From CAIUGU01 sp963819685 (lineage in GTDB: Bacteria > Pseudomonadota > Gammaproteobacteria > Steroidobacterales > Steroidobacteraceae), in NCBI GenBank assembly GCA_963819685.1, contig CAWFXI010000010.1, forward strand, positions 1 to 64,000: a DNA stretch of 64,000 bases, read 5' to 3'. Within the stretch, counting starts at the first letter, position 1. The number at the start of each line of letters is the position of its first letter. The notes under the pieces are model-generated. The model saw nothing but the letters and a program-made list of their open reading frames with translations. It did no database searches and was not told the DNA's origin. Below are positions 27,343-41,296 of the stretch, piece after piece. The translations under genes and the position numbers were made by a program.

Positions 27343-27899
27343 GGCGCCACCTCGCTTGAGGAGTCTTCGGAACCGATTCCCATCAGTAACCGGACTTGAA
27401 TCAGACCGCGCCGCATCTGCGTCTTCACGGTACCCAGTGGCATCTGCAATGCATCCGCGATTTCCTGGTGGCTCATGCCGTTCAGGACACCGAGTTCGAT
27501 GACGCGTTGCTGATCGGGCTTGAGACGGGCAATGGCCTGGGCGGCAGTGGCAGCCTCTGCACAAATTTCGGCGCGGGTGCCGGGATCTGCCCAGCTGATG
27601 TCTTCCAGTGCGTCTTCGGACTCCATCGGCGGCCGGTTCTTGCCGCGTCGCAGTCTGTCGATCAACCGCCGGCGGGCAATGGTCGTAATGAACACCTTCT
27701 CCGAACCCTGTGCCGGATCAAACCGGGAGGCGCTCCGCCAGACGTCCGTGAAAATCTCCTGTACCGCATCTTCGGCATCCGCCCGGTTGCGTGTGAGACG
27801 CCTGGCGATGGTCCAGACGAGGCCGCTGTACTGTTCCATGCATGCGCGAACTGCCCGCGGATCGCCGCGCGCAATGCTCGCAAGCACTGAATCCGTCAT
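27339..27899 (-). CDS. ECF-family RNA polymerase sigma factor
   Basis: 186 residues. Region 2 (YSGLVWTIARRLTRNRADAE, DAVQEIFTDVWRSASRFDP) and region 4 (MSHQEIADALQMPLGTVKTQ) are both clear, giving a two-domain ECF sigma factor of the SigK type. It is co-transcribed with its membrane anti-sigma factor. No further regulon member can be assigned from the window. Confidence 0.92.
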   Translation of the reverse strand: MTDSVLASIARGDPRAVRACMEQYSGLVWTIARRLTRNRADAEDAVQEIFTDVWRSASRFDPAQGSEKVFITTIARRRLIDRLRRGKNRPPMESEDALEDISWADPGTRAEICAEAATAAQAIARLKPDQQRVIELGVLNGMSHQEIADALQMPLGTVKTQMRRGLIQVRLLMGIGSEDSSSEVAP

Positions 27900-28038
27900 G
27901 CGAGTGCCTGCTGAGATGGTTTCGGGAATGTCATGGTTTCGGATTCAGACGAGGACAGAACGGGGGCCGATCTGCCTGCATTTCGCAGCAGCATAGCAAA
28001 GCACATCACGCTTCCGGCGGTGTCTGCCGCAGCAGGAC

Positions 28039-28082
28039 CCCAAAAAGACAAAACCCCCGCTGGATTGCTCCAACGGGGGTTC
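28039..28082 (-). terminator. Rho-independent terminator of the rRNA operon
   Basis: On the minus strand AACCCCCG and CGGGGGTT arms, extended by TGGA/TCCA, enclose a short loop and are followed by a T-rich tail (TTTTGTCTTTTTG). It lies directly after the 5S gene. Confidence 0.9.
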
Positions 28083-28092
28083 TGAATTTAGA

Positions 28093-28210
28093 GCCTGGCA
28101 GTGACCTACTCTTGCATGGACTACGTCCAAACTACCATCGGCGCAGAGCGTTTTCACTTCCGAGTTCGAAAAGGGATCGGGTGGTTCCCACTCGCTATTG
28201 CCGCCAGGCA
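28093..28210 (-). rRNA. rrf: 5S ribosomal RNA
   Basis: The minus strand starts TGCCTGGCGGCAATAGCGAG and ends CACTGCCAGGCTC, so the terminal stem TGCCTGGC/GCCAGGC closes. Internal GAACTCGGAAGTGAAACG-like loop B/C sequence is present. Length about 118 nt. Confidence 0.95.
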
Positions 28211-28373
28211 AACTGGCTAAGCGTGCGGTCTTGCGACCGCAACGGCTTGATTCGGAGTTGTTTTGACGAAGGGTGCCTCATGGACACCATGTCACATTCA
28301 TGAGTTATCGCTAGATATCACAGCAACACACAGCCTGCCAGGCATGAAGCCTGCAAGCGCATTGGGTGTTATA

Positions 28374-31277
<2,904 letters not shown>

Positions 31278-31388
31278 ATATAACCCCAATGAGCTTGGAA
31301 GTCATACGTTGCTGTTTCCCACGAATGCGACATGATTCAAGTCAAAATTAAAATATCGCTTGAATCTCAGCGTCAAAACAACTTCCGA

Positions 31389-31403
31389 ATTTTTAAAGAA
31401 CAC
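31389..31403 (-). promoter_or_regulatory. boxA antitermination element before 23S
   Basis: The minus strand reads TGTTCTTTAAAAAT, matching the spacer boxA of enterobacterial rRNA operons. Confidence 0.75.
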
Positions 31404-31514
31404 CGTATGACTCTCCATGAGGAGAACCATTTACGCGAAGCCACAGATGCACCGCACGCGATGCATGTGTGGACTCGCCCCGCCAGGTAAAGCAGGCCGC
31501 GAAGGACTTGAGGG

Positions 31515-31590
31515 TGGTGGAGCCAGTCGGAGTCGAACCGACGACCTCCTGCTTGCAAAGCAGGCGCTCTACCAATTGAGCTATGGCCCC
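31515..31590 (-). tRNA. tRNA-Ala (UGC)
   Basis: 76 nt cloverleaf on the minus strand: acceptor GGGGCCA, D-arm AGCTCAATTGG, anticodon loop with TGC, T-arm GGTTCGACTCC, encoded CCA. It lies in the 16S-23S spacer as usual. Confidence 0.97.
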
Positions 31591-31610
31591 TGACATCCCA
31601 CGGTCGGGAC

Positions 31611-31687
31611 TGGTGGGTCTGGGAGGATTTGAACCTCCGACCTCACCCTTATCAGGGGTGCGCTCTGACCAACTGAGCTACAGACCC
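31611..31687 (-). tRNA. tRNA-Ile (GAU)
   Basis: 77 nt cloverleaf on the minus strand: acceptor GGGTCTG, anticodon loop CTGATAA with GAT, T-arm GGTTCAAATCC, encoded CCA. It is the first tRNA of the 16S-23S spacer. Confidence 0.97.
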
Positions 31688-31787
31688 GGACTCTGTAAAG
31701 CCTGACCGGGCCAGCCTCGCGGGATCTTGGAAAACAGGTAACTTGAGTGGGAACTCGCGCCGGCCTAAGCCAACGTAGAGTCTACTT

Positions 31788-33326
<1,539 letters not shown>

Positions 33327-33451
33327 AATAGCTTTAAGACCAATTAAGTGACGGAGAGCGATCCAATACCCATTACTGGCTATTGGTTACTCACCGTCGA
33401 ATGCGTTAGCAGTCGACTGACGCGAGTCCCCACACAAATTACCTGTTTCGA

Positions 33452-33463
33452 TTGTTAAAGAGC
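33452..33463 (-). promoter_or_regulatory. boxA antitermination element of the 16S leader
   Basis: The minus strand reads GCTCTTTAACAA followed by a segment ending TTTGTGTGG, closely matching the leader boxA region of E. coli rRNA operons. Confidence 0.85.
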
Positions 33464-33603
33464 GTCCCGAGGCCCGGCCCCAGGTAGACGGAGAAGTATA
33501 TCCGTCATTTCGTGTCCGTCAACGCCCAAAGGCAAGCGTTCGGACCATTTTCCCCAGGCACTGTGCCGGCTTGAATTGCCCGGCACCCCCCAAGAGGCCG
33601 CGC

Positions 33604-33631
33604 AGTTTACTCACGCTTTTCAGGGTGTCAA
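33604..33631 (-). promoter_or_regulatory. Strong sigma70 promoter of the rRNA operon
   Basis: TTGACA (consensus -35), a 16-base spacer and TAAACT (-10) on the minus strand, with a GC-rich GCGCGG discriminator after it, as expected for stringently controlled rRNA promoters. It lies about 280 bases upstream of the 16S 5' end. The rest of the 33327-33762 gap is leader and spacer with no gene seen. Confidence 0.8.
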
Positions 33632-33762
33632 CACCCTTGAAACAGGGCCCGAAGCGCAGGCGGCCAACCACCATGCCGAAGGTGCAAATTCCTGCATGAA
33701 TCGTGATTTTCAAGCCTCGCGTTCAAGTCGCAGGCTCGACTGAAATCCTGACCCGGCGCGGC

Positions 33763-34971
33763 CTAGCCTTGATGTGAAGCAACGGTGACTTGCGCGAACT
33801 CGCGCTTGCCGGCCTGCAGGACATAGGTTCGTCCGGCCTGAAGTCGCGCGTCCCGATCAGAGACTTTGGCGCCGTCGACACGCACCGCGCCCTGCTCCAG
33901 CAGGCGATAGGCAGCCGATGAACTTGCAGCAAGCCCGGCCTCCTTCAATACCAGAGCAAGCTTGATATCGGCACTCTCTGCAGTGACCGTTGCCTTCCTG
34001 ATGTCCTCGGGCACCAGTCCCTTCTGGAAGCGCGCGATGAAATTTTCTTGCGCGCTGCGCGCAGCTGCAGCGTCATGGAAGCGAGTGATGATCTCCGCTG
34101 CCAGTTCGAACTTGACGTCCCGTGGATTCCGTCCAGCGGCGACCTGATCGCGCAATGCAGTGAGCTCGGCATTGGAGCGAAACGAAAGCAGTTCGAAATA
34201 ACGCCACATGAGCTCATCCGAAATGGACATCAGCTTGCCGAACATGTCATCGGGCGACTCGGCAATCCCGATATAGTTACCGAGCGATTTCGACATCTTG
34301 TTGGTGCCGTCAAGCCCTTCAAGCAGCGGCATCGTCATCACCACCTGGGGCTCCTGGCCTTCTGCTTCCTGCAACTGGCGCCCCATCAGCAGATTGAATC
34401 TCTGATCCGTGCCGCCAAGTTCAACATCGGCATGCAAGGCTACCGAGTCATACCCCTGCACGAGCGGATACAGAAACTCGTGAATGGCAATCGGCTGCCC
34501 ACTCTTGTAGCGCTTGCTGAAATCGTCCCTTTCGAGCATGCGCGCCACGGTGTGACGACCAGCCAGCTTGATCAGTCCGGCAGCCGACATGGGCCCCATC
34601 CAGCGCGAGTTGAAATCGATCCGCGTCCTGACCGGATCCAGGATCTTGAAGATCTGTTGCTGGTACGTAGCGGCGTTCGCTGCAACATCTTCCGGCGTCA
34701 GTGGTGGGCGGGTCGCGTTGCGGCCAGTGGGATCGCCAATCAGTCCGGTGAAGTCGCCAATCAGGAAAATGACTTCGTGGCCGAAATCCTGGAACCGGCG
34801 CATCTTGTTGATGAGCACCGTATGGCCAAGATGCAGATCCGGAGCAGTAGGATCGAAGCCCGCCTTGATCTTCAGGGGCTGGCCCTTGCGCAGCTTGCGC
34901 AGCAGATCCGCCTCAAGGAGAACCTCTGCAGTGCCACGCTTGAGTTCTTCCAACTGTTCTTCCGGGGACAC
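33763..34971 (-). CDS. tyrS: Tyrosyl-tRNA synthetase
   Basis: 402 residues if started at the GTG preceded by GGAGC. Class I motifs HLGHT near residue 50 and KMSKS are present, and a C-terminal S4 RNA-binding domain (AYRLLEQGAVRVDGAKVSD). It charges tRNA-Tyr. Longer starts upstream lack family similarity. The gene is divergent from the M23 peptidase gene. Confidence 0.95.
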   Translation of the reverse strand: MSPEEQLEELKRGTAEVLLEADLLRKLRKGQPLKIKAGFDPTAPDLHLGHTVLINKMRRFQDFGHEVIFLIGDFTGLIGDPTGRNATRPPLTPEDVAANAATYQQQIFKILDPVRTRIDFNSRWMGPMSAAGLIKLAGRHTVARMLERDDFSKRYKSGQPIAIHEFLYPLVQGYDSVALHADVELGGTDQRFNLLMGRQLQEAEGQEPQVVMTMPLLEGLDGTNKMSKSLGNYIGIAESPDDMFGKLMSISDELMWRYFELLSFRSNAELTALRDQVAAGRNPRDVKFELAAEIITRFHDAAAARSAQENFIARFQKGLVPEDIRKATVTAESADIKLALVLKEAGLAASSSAAYRLLEQGAVRVDGAKVSDRDARLQAGRTYVLQAGKREFAQVTVASHQG

Positions 34972-35224
34972 TCTTGCTCCAAAGGACTTTGGCTCGTCCT
35001 GGTCGCGGGATGGATATGCCGAGCTTGGGCGCAGCAGGTCAGGGAATTTAGGGCGTCGGTGGGTTTCGCGCAATCGGCCTGGCACAAGTCACGCGTCTCG
35101 CTGCCGCAGTCCTGAAAATGTGAAATGTGGTCGGATCGGATGCCCATTCCGGGGGACGCACGGGTTGACGCCTTCCGGACCAGCCACTAATTTACAACCT
35201 GTTTTATGTCTGAACGAGCATCCG

Positions 35225-36610
35225 GTGACCACTCAGCAGGGAAACACGAGGCCGCACAAAGCGGCCGACTATCGCCATAAGCCTGCGCCGAATGCAGCGT
35301 CTCTGCACGTCCGCTGGCTGCTGACAGGATTGGCGTTGCCCCTCGCCGGCGGCGCGATGGCATTCGGTTTCTTTCGTTCCGGCGAGTCCGCTCGCCCGCC
35401 GGCTGCCGCGACGCCGGAATTTTTCGACATATCGGCCCTTGCGCTGCCCAAACTGCAGATTCCAGAGATCGCCAACAACCCGGCTTTTACGCCGATGGGC
35501 GACACCGTTGAATTCGTCGTGCGCAGAAATGACACGCTTGACCGGATGTTCCGGCAACTTCAGCTCAGCCTGCAGGATCTGGCCGCGATCCGGGATCTGC
35601 CCGGGGTGCGGGACAGTCTCGATCTGCTCAAGCCAGGGGAACTCATCACGCTCGTTCATGCCGACGGCCTGGTGCAGGCGCTGACGCGACGGATCAGTGA
35701 CACCCAGACGCTCAAGGTCACCCGGGAGCAAAGCGGCTTTACCGCTGCGGTCGTCGAGACCCCCATCGAGCTGCGAACGGTGCACAAGAGGGGCCGCATC
35801 GATTCCTCGCTCTTCGTGGCTGGACGCTCCATCGGCGTCAGCTCCGATGTCATCATGCGACTGGCGAACGACATTTTTGGCTGGGACATCGACTTCGCAC
35901 TCGAGATCCAGCCTGGCGACGAGTTTGGAGTCGTGTACGAGCAGCGATACCGGGAGGGCGAGTATCTCGGGGACGGCAGGATCCTGGCAGCAGAGTTCGT
36001 AAACAGCGGGCATACCTACCGCGCCGTGCGTTACGAGTCGGCAGACGGCAAGGTCGCAGACTACTTCACACCCTCAGGCGACAGCATGCACAAGCAGTTT
36101 CTGCGCGCGCCTGTCGACTTCACCAGAATCAGTTCCAACTTCAATCCGCGCCGGCGTCACCCCATTCTCAACTCGATTCGTGCCCACAAGGGCGTGGACT
36201 ATGCGGCGCCGACGGGAACGATCATCAGGGCGGCCGGTGAAGGGCGGGTCAGCCTCGCCGGCATTCAGGGCGGATACGGCAAGGTGGTGATCCTTGAACA
36301 CGGCGGCGGCGTGACGACGCTGTACGGGCACATGTCCGGCTTTGCCAGGGGACTCCGCAATGGCACGAAGGTAGTGCAGGGCCAGACCATTGGCTATGTC
36401 GGCAAGACAGGTGCCGCAACGGGACCCCATCTGCACTACGAGTATCGGGTCAACGGCATGCACAAGGACCCGCGAACCGTGCCCTTGCCGGAAGCACGTC
36501 CGATTCCCTCCTCGTACCTGGCAGATTTCCGGTCGCGCTCCGGTGAATTGCTGGCGGATCTGGACAGGGCCCGCGATGCGGCCATCGCCGTTTCTGCGCG
36601 AGTACCTTAG
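35225..36610 (+). CDS. M23-family murein metallopeptidase (MepM/OapA type)
   Basis: 461 residues from a GTG start. It has an N-terminal membrane segment (about residues 35-55), a LysM/OapA-like middle domain (FVVRRNDTLDRMFRQLQLSL) and a C-terminal LytM domain with HKGVDYAAPTGT and GPHLHYEYRVNG supplying the zinc ligands. Such enzymes cut peptidoglycan cross-links to allow sacculus growth. The location next to divergent tyrS is usual in gammaproteobacteria. Confidence 0.92.
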   Translation: MTTQQGNTRPHKAADYRHKPAPNAASLHVRWLLTGLALPLAGGAMAFGFFRSGESARPPAAATPEFFDISALALPKLQIPEIANNPAFTPMGDTVEFVVRRNDTLDRMFRQLQLSLQDLAAIRDLPGVRDSLDLLKPGELITLVHADGLVQALTRRISDTQTLKVTREQSGFTAAVVETPIELRTVHKRGRIDSSLFVAGRSIGVSSDVIMRLANDIFGWDIDFALEIQPGDEFGVVYEQRYREGEYLGDGRILAAEFVNSGHTYRAVRYESADGKVADYFTPSGDSMHKQFLRAPVDFTRISSNFNPRRRHPILNSIRAHKGVDYAAPTGTIIRAAGEGRVSLAGIQGGYGKVVILEHGGGVTTLYGHMSGFARGLRNGTKVVQGQTIGYVGKTGAATGPHLHYEYRVNGMHKDPRTVPLPEARPIPSSYLADFRSRSGELLADLDRARDAAIAVSARVP

Positions 36611-36728
36611 GCCGCCCCCGGCGGTTTCCGACCATATACTTTTTCCTGTAATACAACCGCCCCTGTCTGCGTAGTATCCTCAGGCCATCGCCGCATCCCC
36701 GGCCTGACTCAAGTCCCCGCTACGCGCA

Positions 36729-38807
36729 ATGCCGGATGTCAATCTCAAGGCTCCCGAGTACTTCATCAACCGGGAACTTTCCTTCGTCGATTTCAATCAA
36801 CGCGTTCTCGCCCAGGCACACGACGAATCCCTGCCGCTGCTCGAGCGGGTCAGATTTCTGTGCATTTCCTGCAGCAATCTGGACGAATTCTTCGAGATCA
36901 GAGTAGCGGGCCTCAAGCAGCGCCAGGATCTCGGCTCGCTGCAGGGCGGCCCGGATGCGATGACAGTCCCGGAACAGCTGGCGGCAATTCACGAGCGGGC
37001 TTCCGCAATGGTTCAGGAACAGTACGCGCTCCTCAATCAGGTCCTCTTCCCTACCCTTGCAAATCACGCGGTCCGCTTCGTCAACGGCAGGACGTTTACC
37101 GAACCTCAACGCGAGTGGCTGGCAAATTATTTTGCGACGGAGGTCGAACCGGTTCTGACGCCCCTGGGTCTGGATCCGGCAAGGCCATTTCCGCGCATCC
37201 AGAACAAGAGCCTCAACTTCATCGTGCGCCTGTCGGGCAAGGACGCGTTCGGCCGGGATGCGGAGCTGGCCGTTGTCCAGGTGCCCCGCTCCCTGCCACG
37301 CGTGATCAGGCTTCCACAAGTGCCCGAAGCAGACGGCACCGCCCACTTCGTATTCCTGTCCGCGGTGATCTCGACGTTTGTCGCCCAACTGTTCAGCGGC
37401 ATGACGGTCGAGGGGTGTTGGCAATTCCGTGTCACGCGCAACAGCGACCTGTTTGTGGACGACGAAGAAGTGGACGATCTGCTGAGAGCCATTGAAGGTG
37501 AACTGGCCCAGCGCCGCTACGGGGCAGCCGTGCGCCTGGAAACTTCGTCAGACTGTCCTGACGACATCACCTCGTTCCTGCTGAAACATTTCTCACTGGC
37601 GAGAAACGACCTGTACCAGGTCAACGGTCCCGTCAATCTGAACCGGCTGATGGCCTTGTACGATCTCGTTGACCGTACCGACCTGAAGTACACGCCCTTT
37701 ACTCCAGGGCTGCCCAAGCGGCTGGCTGCAAAGGAAGACATTTTCGCAGTCATGCGCGAACGCGATCTGTTGCTGCACCATCCTTTCCAGTCCTTCGCGC
37801 CCGTCATCGATTTCGTTCGCCAGGCCGGCGCCGACCCCGACGTGCTTGCCATCAAGCAGACGCTGTACAGGACCGGACCGGAGTCTCCCATTGTCGATGC
37901 ACTGGTTGCTGCGGCCCAGGCGGGCAAGGAAGTCACGGTCATCATCGAGCTGATGGCGCGTTTCGATGAAGCCGCAAACATCGGCCTTGCCACGCGACTG
38001 CAGGAAGCGGGAGCCCATGTGATGTATGGCGTAGTGGGCTACAAGACGCACGCCAAACTGATCATGGTCGTCCGCCGGGAACGCGGCAGACTGCGGCGGT
38101 ACAGCCATTTTGGCACTGGCAACTATCATCCACAGACCGCGCGCGTCTACACGGACTACGGACTGTTCACTTGTGATGAGGCGTTGGGAGAGGATCTGCA
38201 CGAGCTGTTTCTGCAGCTGACGAGTCCCACGCGTGTCGCCACGATGCAGAGAATCCTGCAATCCCCGTTCACGCTGCACGATGCCCTGCTGGAGAAAACG
38301 CGCCGCGAGATCCGTCATGCCGGCGAAGGACGTCCCGCGCGGATCATCGCGAAGATGAATGCACTGATCGAACCGCAGATCATCCAGGCGCTGTACCAGG
38401 CCTCCATGGCGGGGGTCAGGGTCGATCTCATCGTTCGCGGCATCTGTGCATTGAAGCCTGGAATGCCGGGGGTATCCGAGAACATCACGGTACGCTCCAT
38501 CGTGGGCCGCTTTCTGGAGCACTCCCGCGTGTTCTATTTCCAGAATGGCGGCGACGCCGAAGTGTATTGCGGCAGCGCCGACTGGATGGAACGCAACTTC
38601 TTCCGGCGAATCGAGGTGTGCTTTCCGATTCAGAAGAAAAGCCTGAAGGACAGGATCATCGCTGATCTCAAAATGTATCTTGAGGACAACGTTCTGGCCT
38701 GGCAGCTCGGGCCGGACGGCACCTACAACCGCGTCACGTGGGACGACAAACCTCGCATGAGTGTGCAAGCCGAGTTACTCAGGCAACTCACCGAGCAAGG
38801 CGCCTGA
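36729..38807 (+). CDS. ppk1: Polyphosphate kinase 1
   Basis: 692 residues. It starts MPDVNLKAPEYFINRELSFV, contains KTHAKLIMVVRRE and the catalytic histidine region HFGTGNYHPQTARVYTDYG, and a second HSRVFYFQNGGDAEVYCGSA motif. It makes polyphosphate from ATP reversibly. It is convergent with ppx, its functional opposite, with 12 bases between the stops. Confidence 0.97.
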   Translation: MPDVNLKAPEYFINRELSFVDFNQRVLAQAHDESLPLLERVRFLCISCSNLDEFFEIRVAGLKQRQDLGSLQGGPDAMTVPEQLAAIHERASAMVQEQYALLNQVLFPTLANHAVRFVNGRTFTEPQREWLANYFATEVEPVLTPLGLDPARPFPRIQNKSLNFIVRLSGKDAFGRDAELAVVQVPRSLPRVIRLPQVPEADGTAHFVFLSAVISTFVAQLFSGMTVEGCWQFRVTRNSDLFVDDEEVDDLLRAIEGELAQRRYGAAVRLETSSDCPDDITSFLLKHFSLARNDLYQVNGPVNLNRLMALYDLVDRTDLKYTPFTPGLPKRLAAKEDIFAVMRERDLLLHHPFQSFAPVIDFVRQAGADPDVLAIKQTLYRTGPESPIVDALVAAAQAGKEVTVIIELMARFDEAANIGLATRLQEAGAHVMYGVVGYKTHAKLIMVVRRERGRLRRYSHFGTGNYHPQTARVYTDYGLFTCDEALGEDLHELFLQLTSPTRVATMQRILQSPFTLHDALLEKTRREIRHAGEGRPARIIAKMNALIEPQIIQALYQASMAGVRVDLIVRGICALKPGMPGVSENITVRSIVGRFLEHSRVFYFQNGGDAEVYCGSADWMERNFFRRIEVCFPIQKKSLKDRIIADLKMYLEDNVLAWQLGPDGTYNRVTWDDKPRMSVQAELLRQLTEQGA

Positions 38808-38817
38808 AGGCGCCTGT
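38799..38817. terminator. Hairpin between convergent ppk1 and ppx
   Basis: AGGCGCCT occurs twice two bases apart; the repeat is self-complementary and can form a short strong hairpin at the shared 3' end. There is no clear T-tract, so termination is only likely. Confidence 0.45.
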
Positions 38818-38819
38818 CT

Positions 38820-40326
38820 TCACATTACGCGCAGGCGGAAACCGACCACCTTCAGGTATTCGGACTCCTGCTCGAGATCCGCAAGCGTCAGCGGTTGATC
38901 CTCCAGCCAGCGGCGAGGAAACTCGAGTTCCAGCGTTCGCCCTTTCGCCTTCAGTGTGATGGCCGGCAAAGCAGCGGGACTTCGGCTGCGATGCAAAAGC
39001 ACGGCCAGCCGCAGCAGCACCACCAGCAGCTCAGCCTTGATATGCCACGGCGGCGCCAGCTCTTCCAGCATCTCAAGATGGGGCTTGCGTCGGTGAGCGC
39101 CGACCACGCAGGCCAGAAGTCTCTGCTCCTCGCGCGGGAATCCGGGCATGTCAGCATGCTCGAGCAGATATGCGCCGTGCCGGTGATAGTGGGAGTGCGA
39201 AATGTCGAGGCCGACCTCATGGAGGCGCGCGGACCAGCCGAGAACCAGCTCGGCGAGCGGATCCGTCAGTTCCCAGGCATCCTGCACCTGTTTGAGGAAC
39301 TCGAGTGTCGTTGCCTCGACTCGCGACGCCTGCAAGCCATCAACGTGATAACGGGACTCCATGGCGCGCACGGTGCGCACACGAGCGTCTTCGTCGGTGA
39401 GGCGTCCGAGCAGGTCATAGAGCAGCCCTTCGCGAAGCGCTCCATCCGCGATCTCGCAGGCTGCGCAGCTCCAGCATTGCAAAAATCTCGGCGAGGATGG
39501 CCAGGCCGCCAGGGAAAACCGGCAAGCGTTCATCGTTGAGGCCAGGCAGGCGCAGGCGATCCAGCGATCCTGCCCGCAGCGTTGCATCGATCAGGGACTC
39601 GATATCGCTCGCGGCAATCAGCGAATCCGCTCCGCCGCCGGCTGCGATGATGTCGCCAACTGAACGAATGGTTCCGGACGTCCCTACCGCATGGTCCCAA
39701 TTCGACTGACCGAATGTGGCCTGCAGCGGCTCAAGCTCGATGCGCGCTGCCAGGCGGGCGCGCTTCATGCGTTTCTCGGTAATCTCGCCGCCATCGAAAA
39801 ATCGGGCGCTCATGCTGACGCAACCCATATAGAGACTGGCAAGCTTGCGGGTCTGCAATCCCTCGCCGATGATCAGCTCCGTGCTGCCGCCACCGATGTC
39901 GGCAACCAGGCGACGTCCTGACTCGCTTGGCATGGTGTAGCCGACGCCCAGGTAGATCAGCCGCGCTTCTTCAACTCCCGAGATGATTTCAATCGGGTGG
40001 CCGAGGGTGGTCGCCGCCCGCTCGAGAAACGCGCCTTTCCGCCGTGCCTGCCTCAGCGTGTTGGTCCCCACGACGCGGACGCTCTCTGCCCTCATGTCCT
40101 TGAGCCGCTGACCGAAACGTTCCAGACAACCGAGCGCGCGCTCGACCGCCGCGCGATCCAGACGGCCCTGTTGGTCGAGGCCAGCCGCGAGTCGCACCAT
40201 TTCGCGTATGCGATCCAGAATGATCAGCTGGCCGTGCGAGTATCTGGCGACGACCATGTGAAAGCTGTTCGAGCCCAGGTCGACAGCAGCAATGATGTCG
40301 GGGATCTTGCTTGAGGCGCGAGCCAT
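38820..40326 (-). CDS. ppx: Exopolyphosphatase with one apparent +1 frameshift
   Basis: ASKHA-fold phosphatase that removes terminal phosphate from polyphosphate. Motifs: AAVDLGSNSFHMVVAR near the start, VADIGGGSTELIIG, GTSGTIRSVGD, FPGGLAILAEIF, and in the C-terminal frame SDGALREG-like DGALREGLLYDLLGR and HD-domain-like helices. One extra base near 39455 interrupts the frame between LELRSLR and DGALREG; removing it gives 501 residues, the normal length. Nothing else is disrupted, so this is probably a sequence error. Confidence 0.9.
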
Positions 40327-40440
40327 GGGGATCAGGTAGCAATCCGCAGCGCACTGCGGACACTACGAAATACGGCGAGCAACACGACGGGCCCGAAATT
40401 GACTTGACCCGCAATCAACGCAGTCGACCTGCCAGCGGGC

Positions 40441-40824
40441 CTACATCGAAAACGAGGAGCCGCAACCGCAGGTTGTCGTGGCATTGGGATTGCGAATCAC
40501 GAACTGCGCGCCTTCCAGGTCTTCACGGTAGTCGATCTCCGCACCCATCAGGTACTGCACGCTCATGGGGTCGACCAGCAGCTGCACGCCCTGATTTTCG
40601 ATGCAGGTATCCCCTTCTTCGACCTTTTCGTCGAAGGTGAACCCGTACTGAAATCCGGAACACCCGCCGCCCGTGACGAATACACGCAGCTTGAGCGCGG
40701 GATTGGCTTCCTCACGAATCAGCTCAGCCACCTTGGAGGCGGCAGCATCAGTGAACAGCAAGGCTGCCGGGATCCCCAGCGGCACAGGGGCCGAATCGGA
40801 CGGTGACTGCATTTCAATTGACAT
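40441..40824 (-). CDS. erpA: Iron-sulfur cluster insertion protein ErpA
   Basis: 127 residues from the internal ATG MSIEMQSPSDS. The A-type carrier signature is complete: GGGCSGFQYGFTFDE and TCGCGSSFSM with the three cluster-binding cysteines. It delivers Fe-S clusters to target proteins. As read, the frame continues upstream without a stop into the bactofilin gene, so the two could be translated as one chain. Confidence 0.9.
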   Translation of the reverse strand: MSIEMQSPSDSAPVPLGIPAALLFTDAAASKVAELIREEANPALKLRVFVTGGGCSGFQYGFTFDEKVEEGDTCIENQGVQLLVDPMSVQYLMGAEIDYREDLEGAQFVIRNPNATTTCGCGSSFSM

Positions 40825-41286
40825 CGTAGGGTGATCTTGGGGCCATGGGCGCCAGAACTCAAGTCCCGGACTTCCCCCCGCTGCCTGTGCCGCGGTGGGA
40901 ACGGCAGGATTGCCCATCCTGCGCGGTTCATGAATGAGCTTGCCATTGATCGCAGCCCCCATGGCCATCTCGATCAACCCGTAGTACACATTGCCGGAGA
41001 CTTTCGCAGTTGCACCCAGCTCAACCCTGCCATGGGCAAGGATGTCGCCTTTGACGACGCCATTGAGGACGACGTTCGGGACTGCAACCGATCCTTCAAT
41101 GACGCCCGCGTCGCTGACGCTCAGGGTTGAAGTGGAAGTGGGTGGCGCATCGACATTTCCCTTCACGTGTCCATCGACATGGAGCCCGCCCGTGAAATGC
41201 ACATCGCCTATGATTCTCGTACCGGCACCGACGAGAGTATCGATCCGCGTGGGGCCACCGACGGGCTGTTTATTGCGCTTGAACAT
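40825..41286 (-). CDS. Bactofilin, in frame with ErpA as read
   Basis: About 150 residues of bactofilin: MFKRNKQPVG, then TLVGAGTRIIGDVHFTGGLH and a right-handed beta-helix repeat (VDGHVKGNV, GVIEGSVAVPNVVLNGVVKG, RVELGATAKVSGNVYYGLIE). Bactofilins form membrane-associated filaments. No stop codon follows the usual C-terminal region, and the frame runs through GLEFWRPWPQDHPT into ErpA (40441). DUF6776 gene, bactofilin and erpA form a common block. Either a lost stop or an indel near the junction explains the fusion. Confidence 0.85.
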
Positions 41287-41296
41287 CCAGGGAACC

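Noticed and set aside
35086..35224. Possible short gene between tyrS and the M23 peptidase
   Set aside because: Frames there are upstream extensions of the two divergent genes without family similarity; it is best read as the divergent promoter region.
37593..38768. Long open frame antisense to ppk1
   Set aside because: It mirrors the codon structure of ppk1 in high-GC DNA and has no protein-like motifs. Similar shadows lie opposite tyrS (34048-35115), maeA (55080-56237), dbpA (58953-60050) and tyrA.
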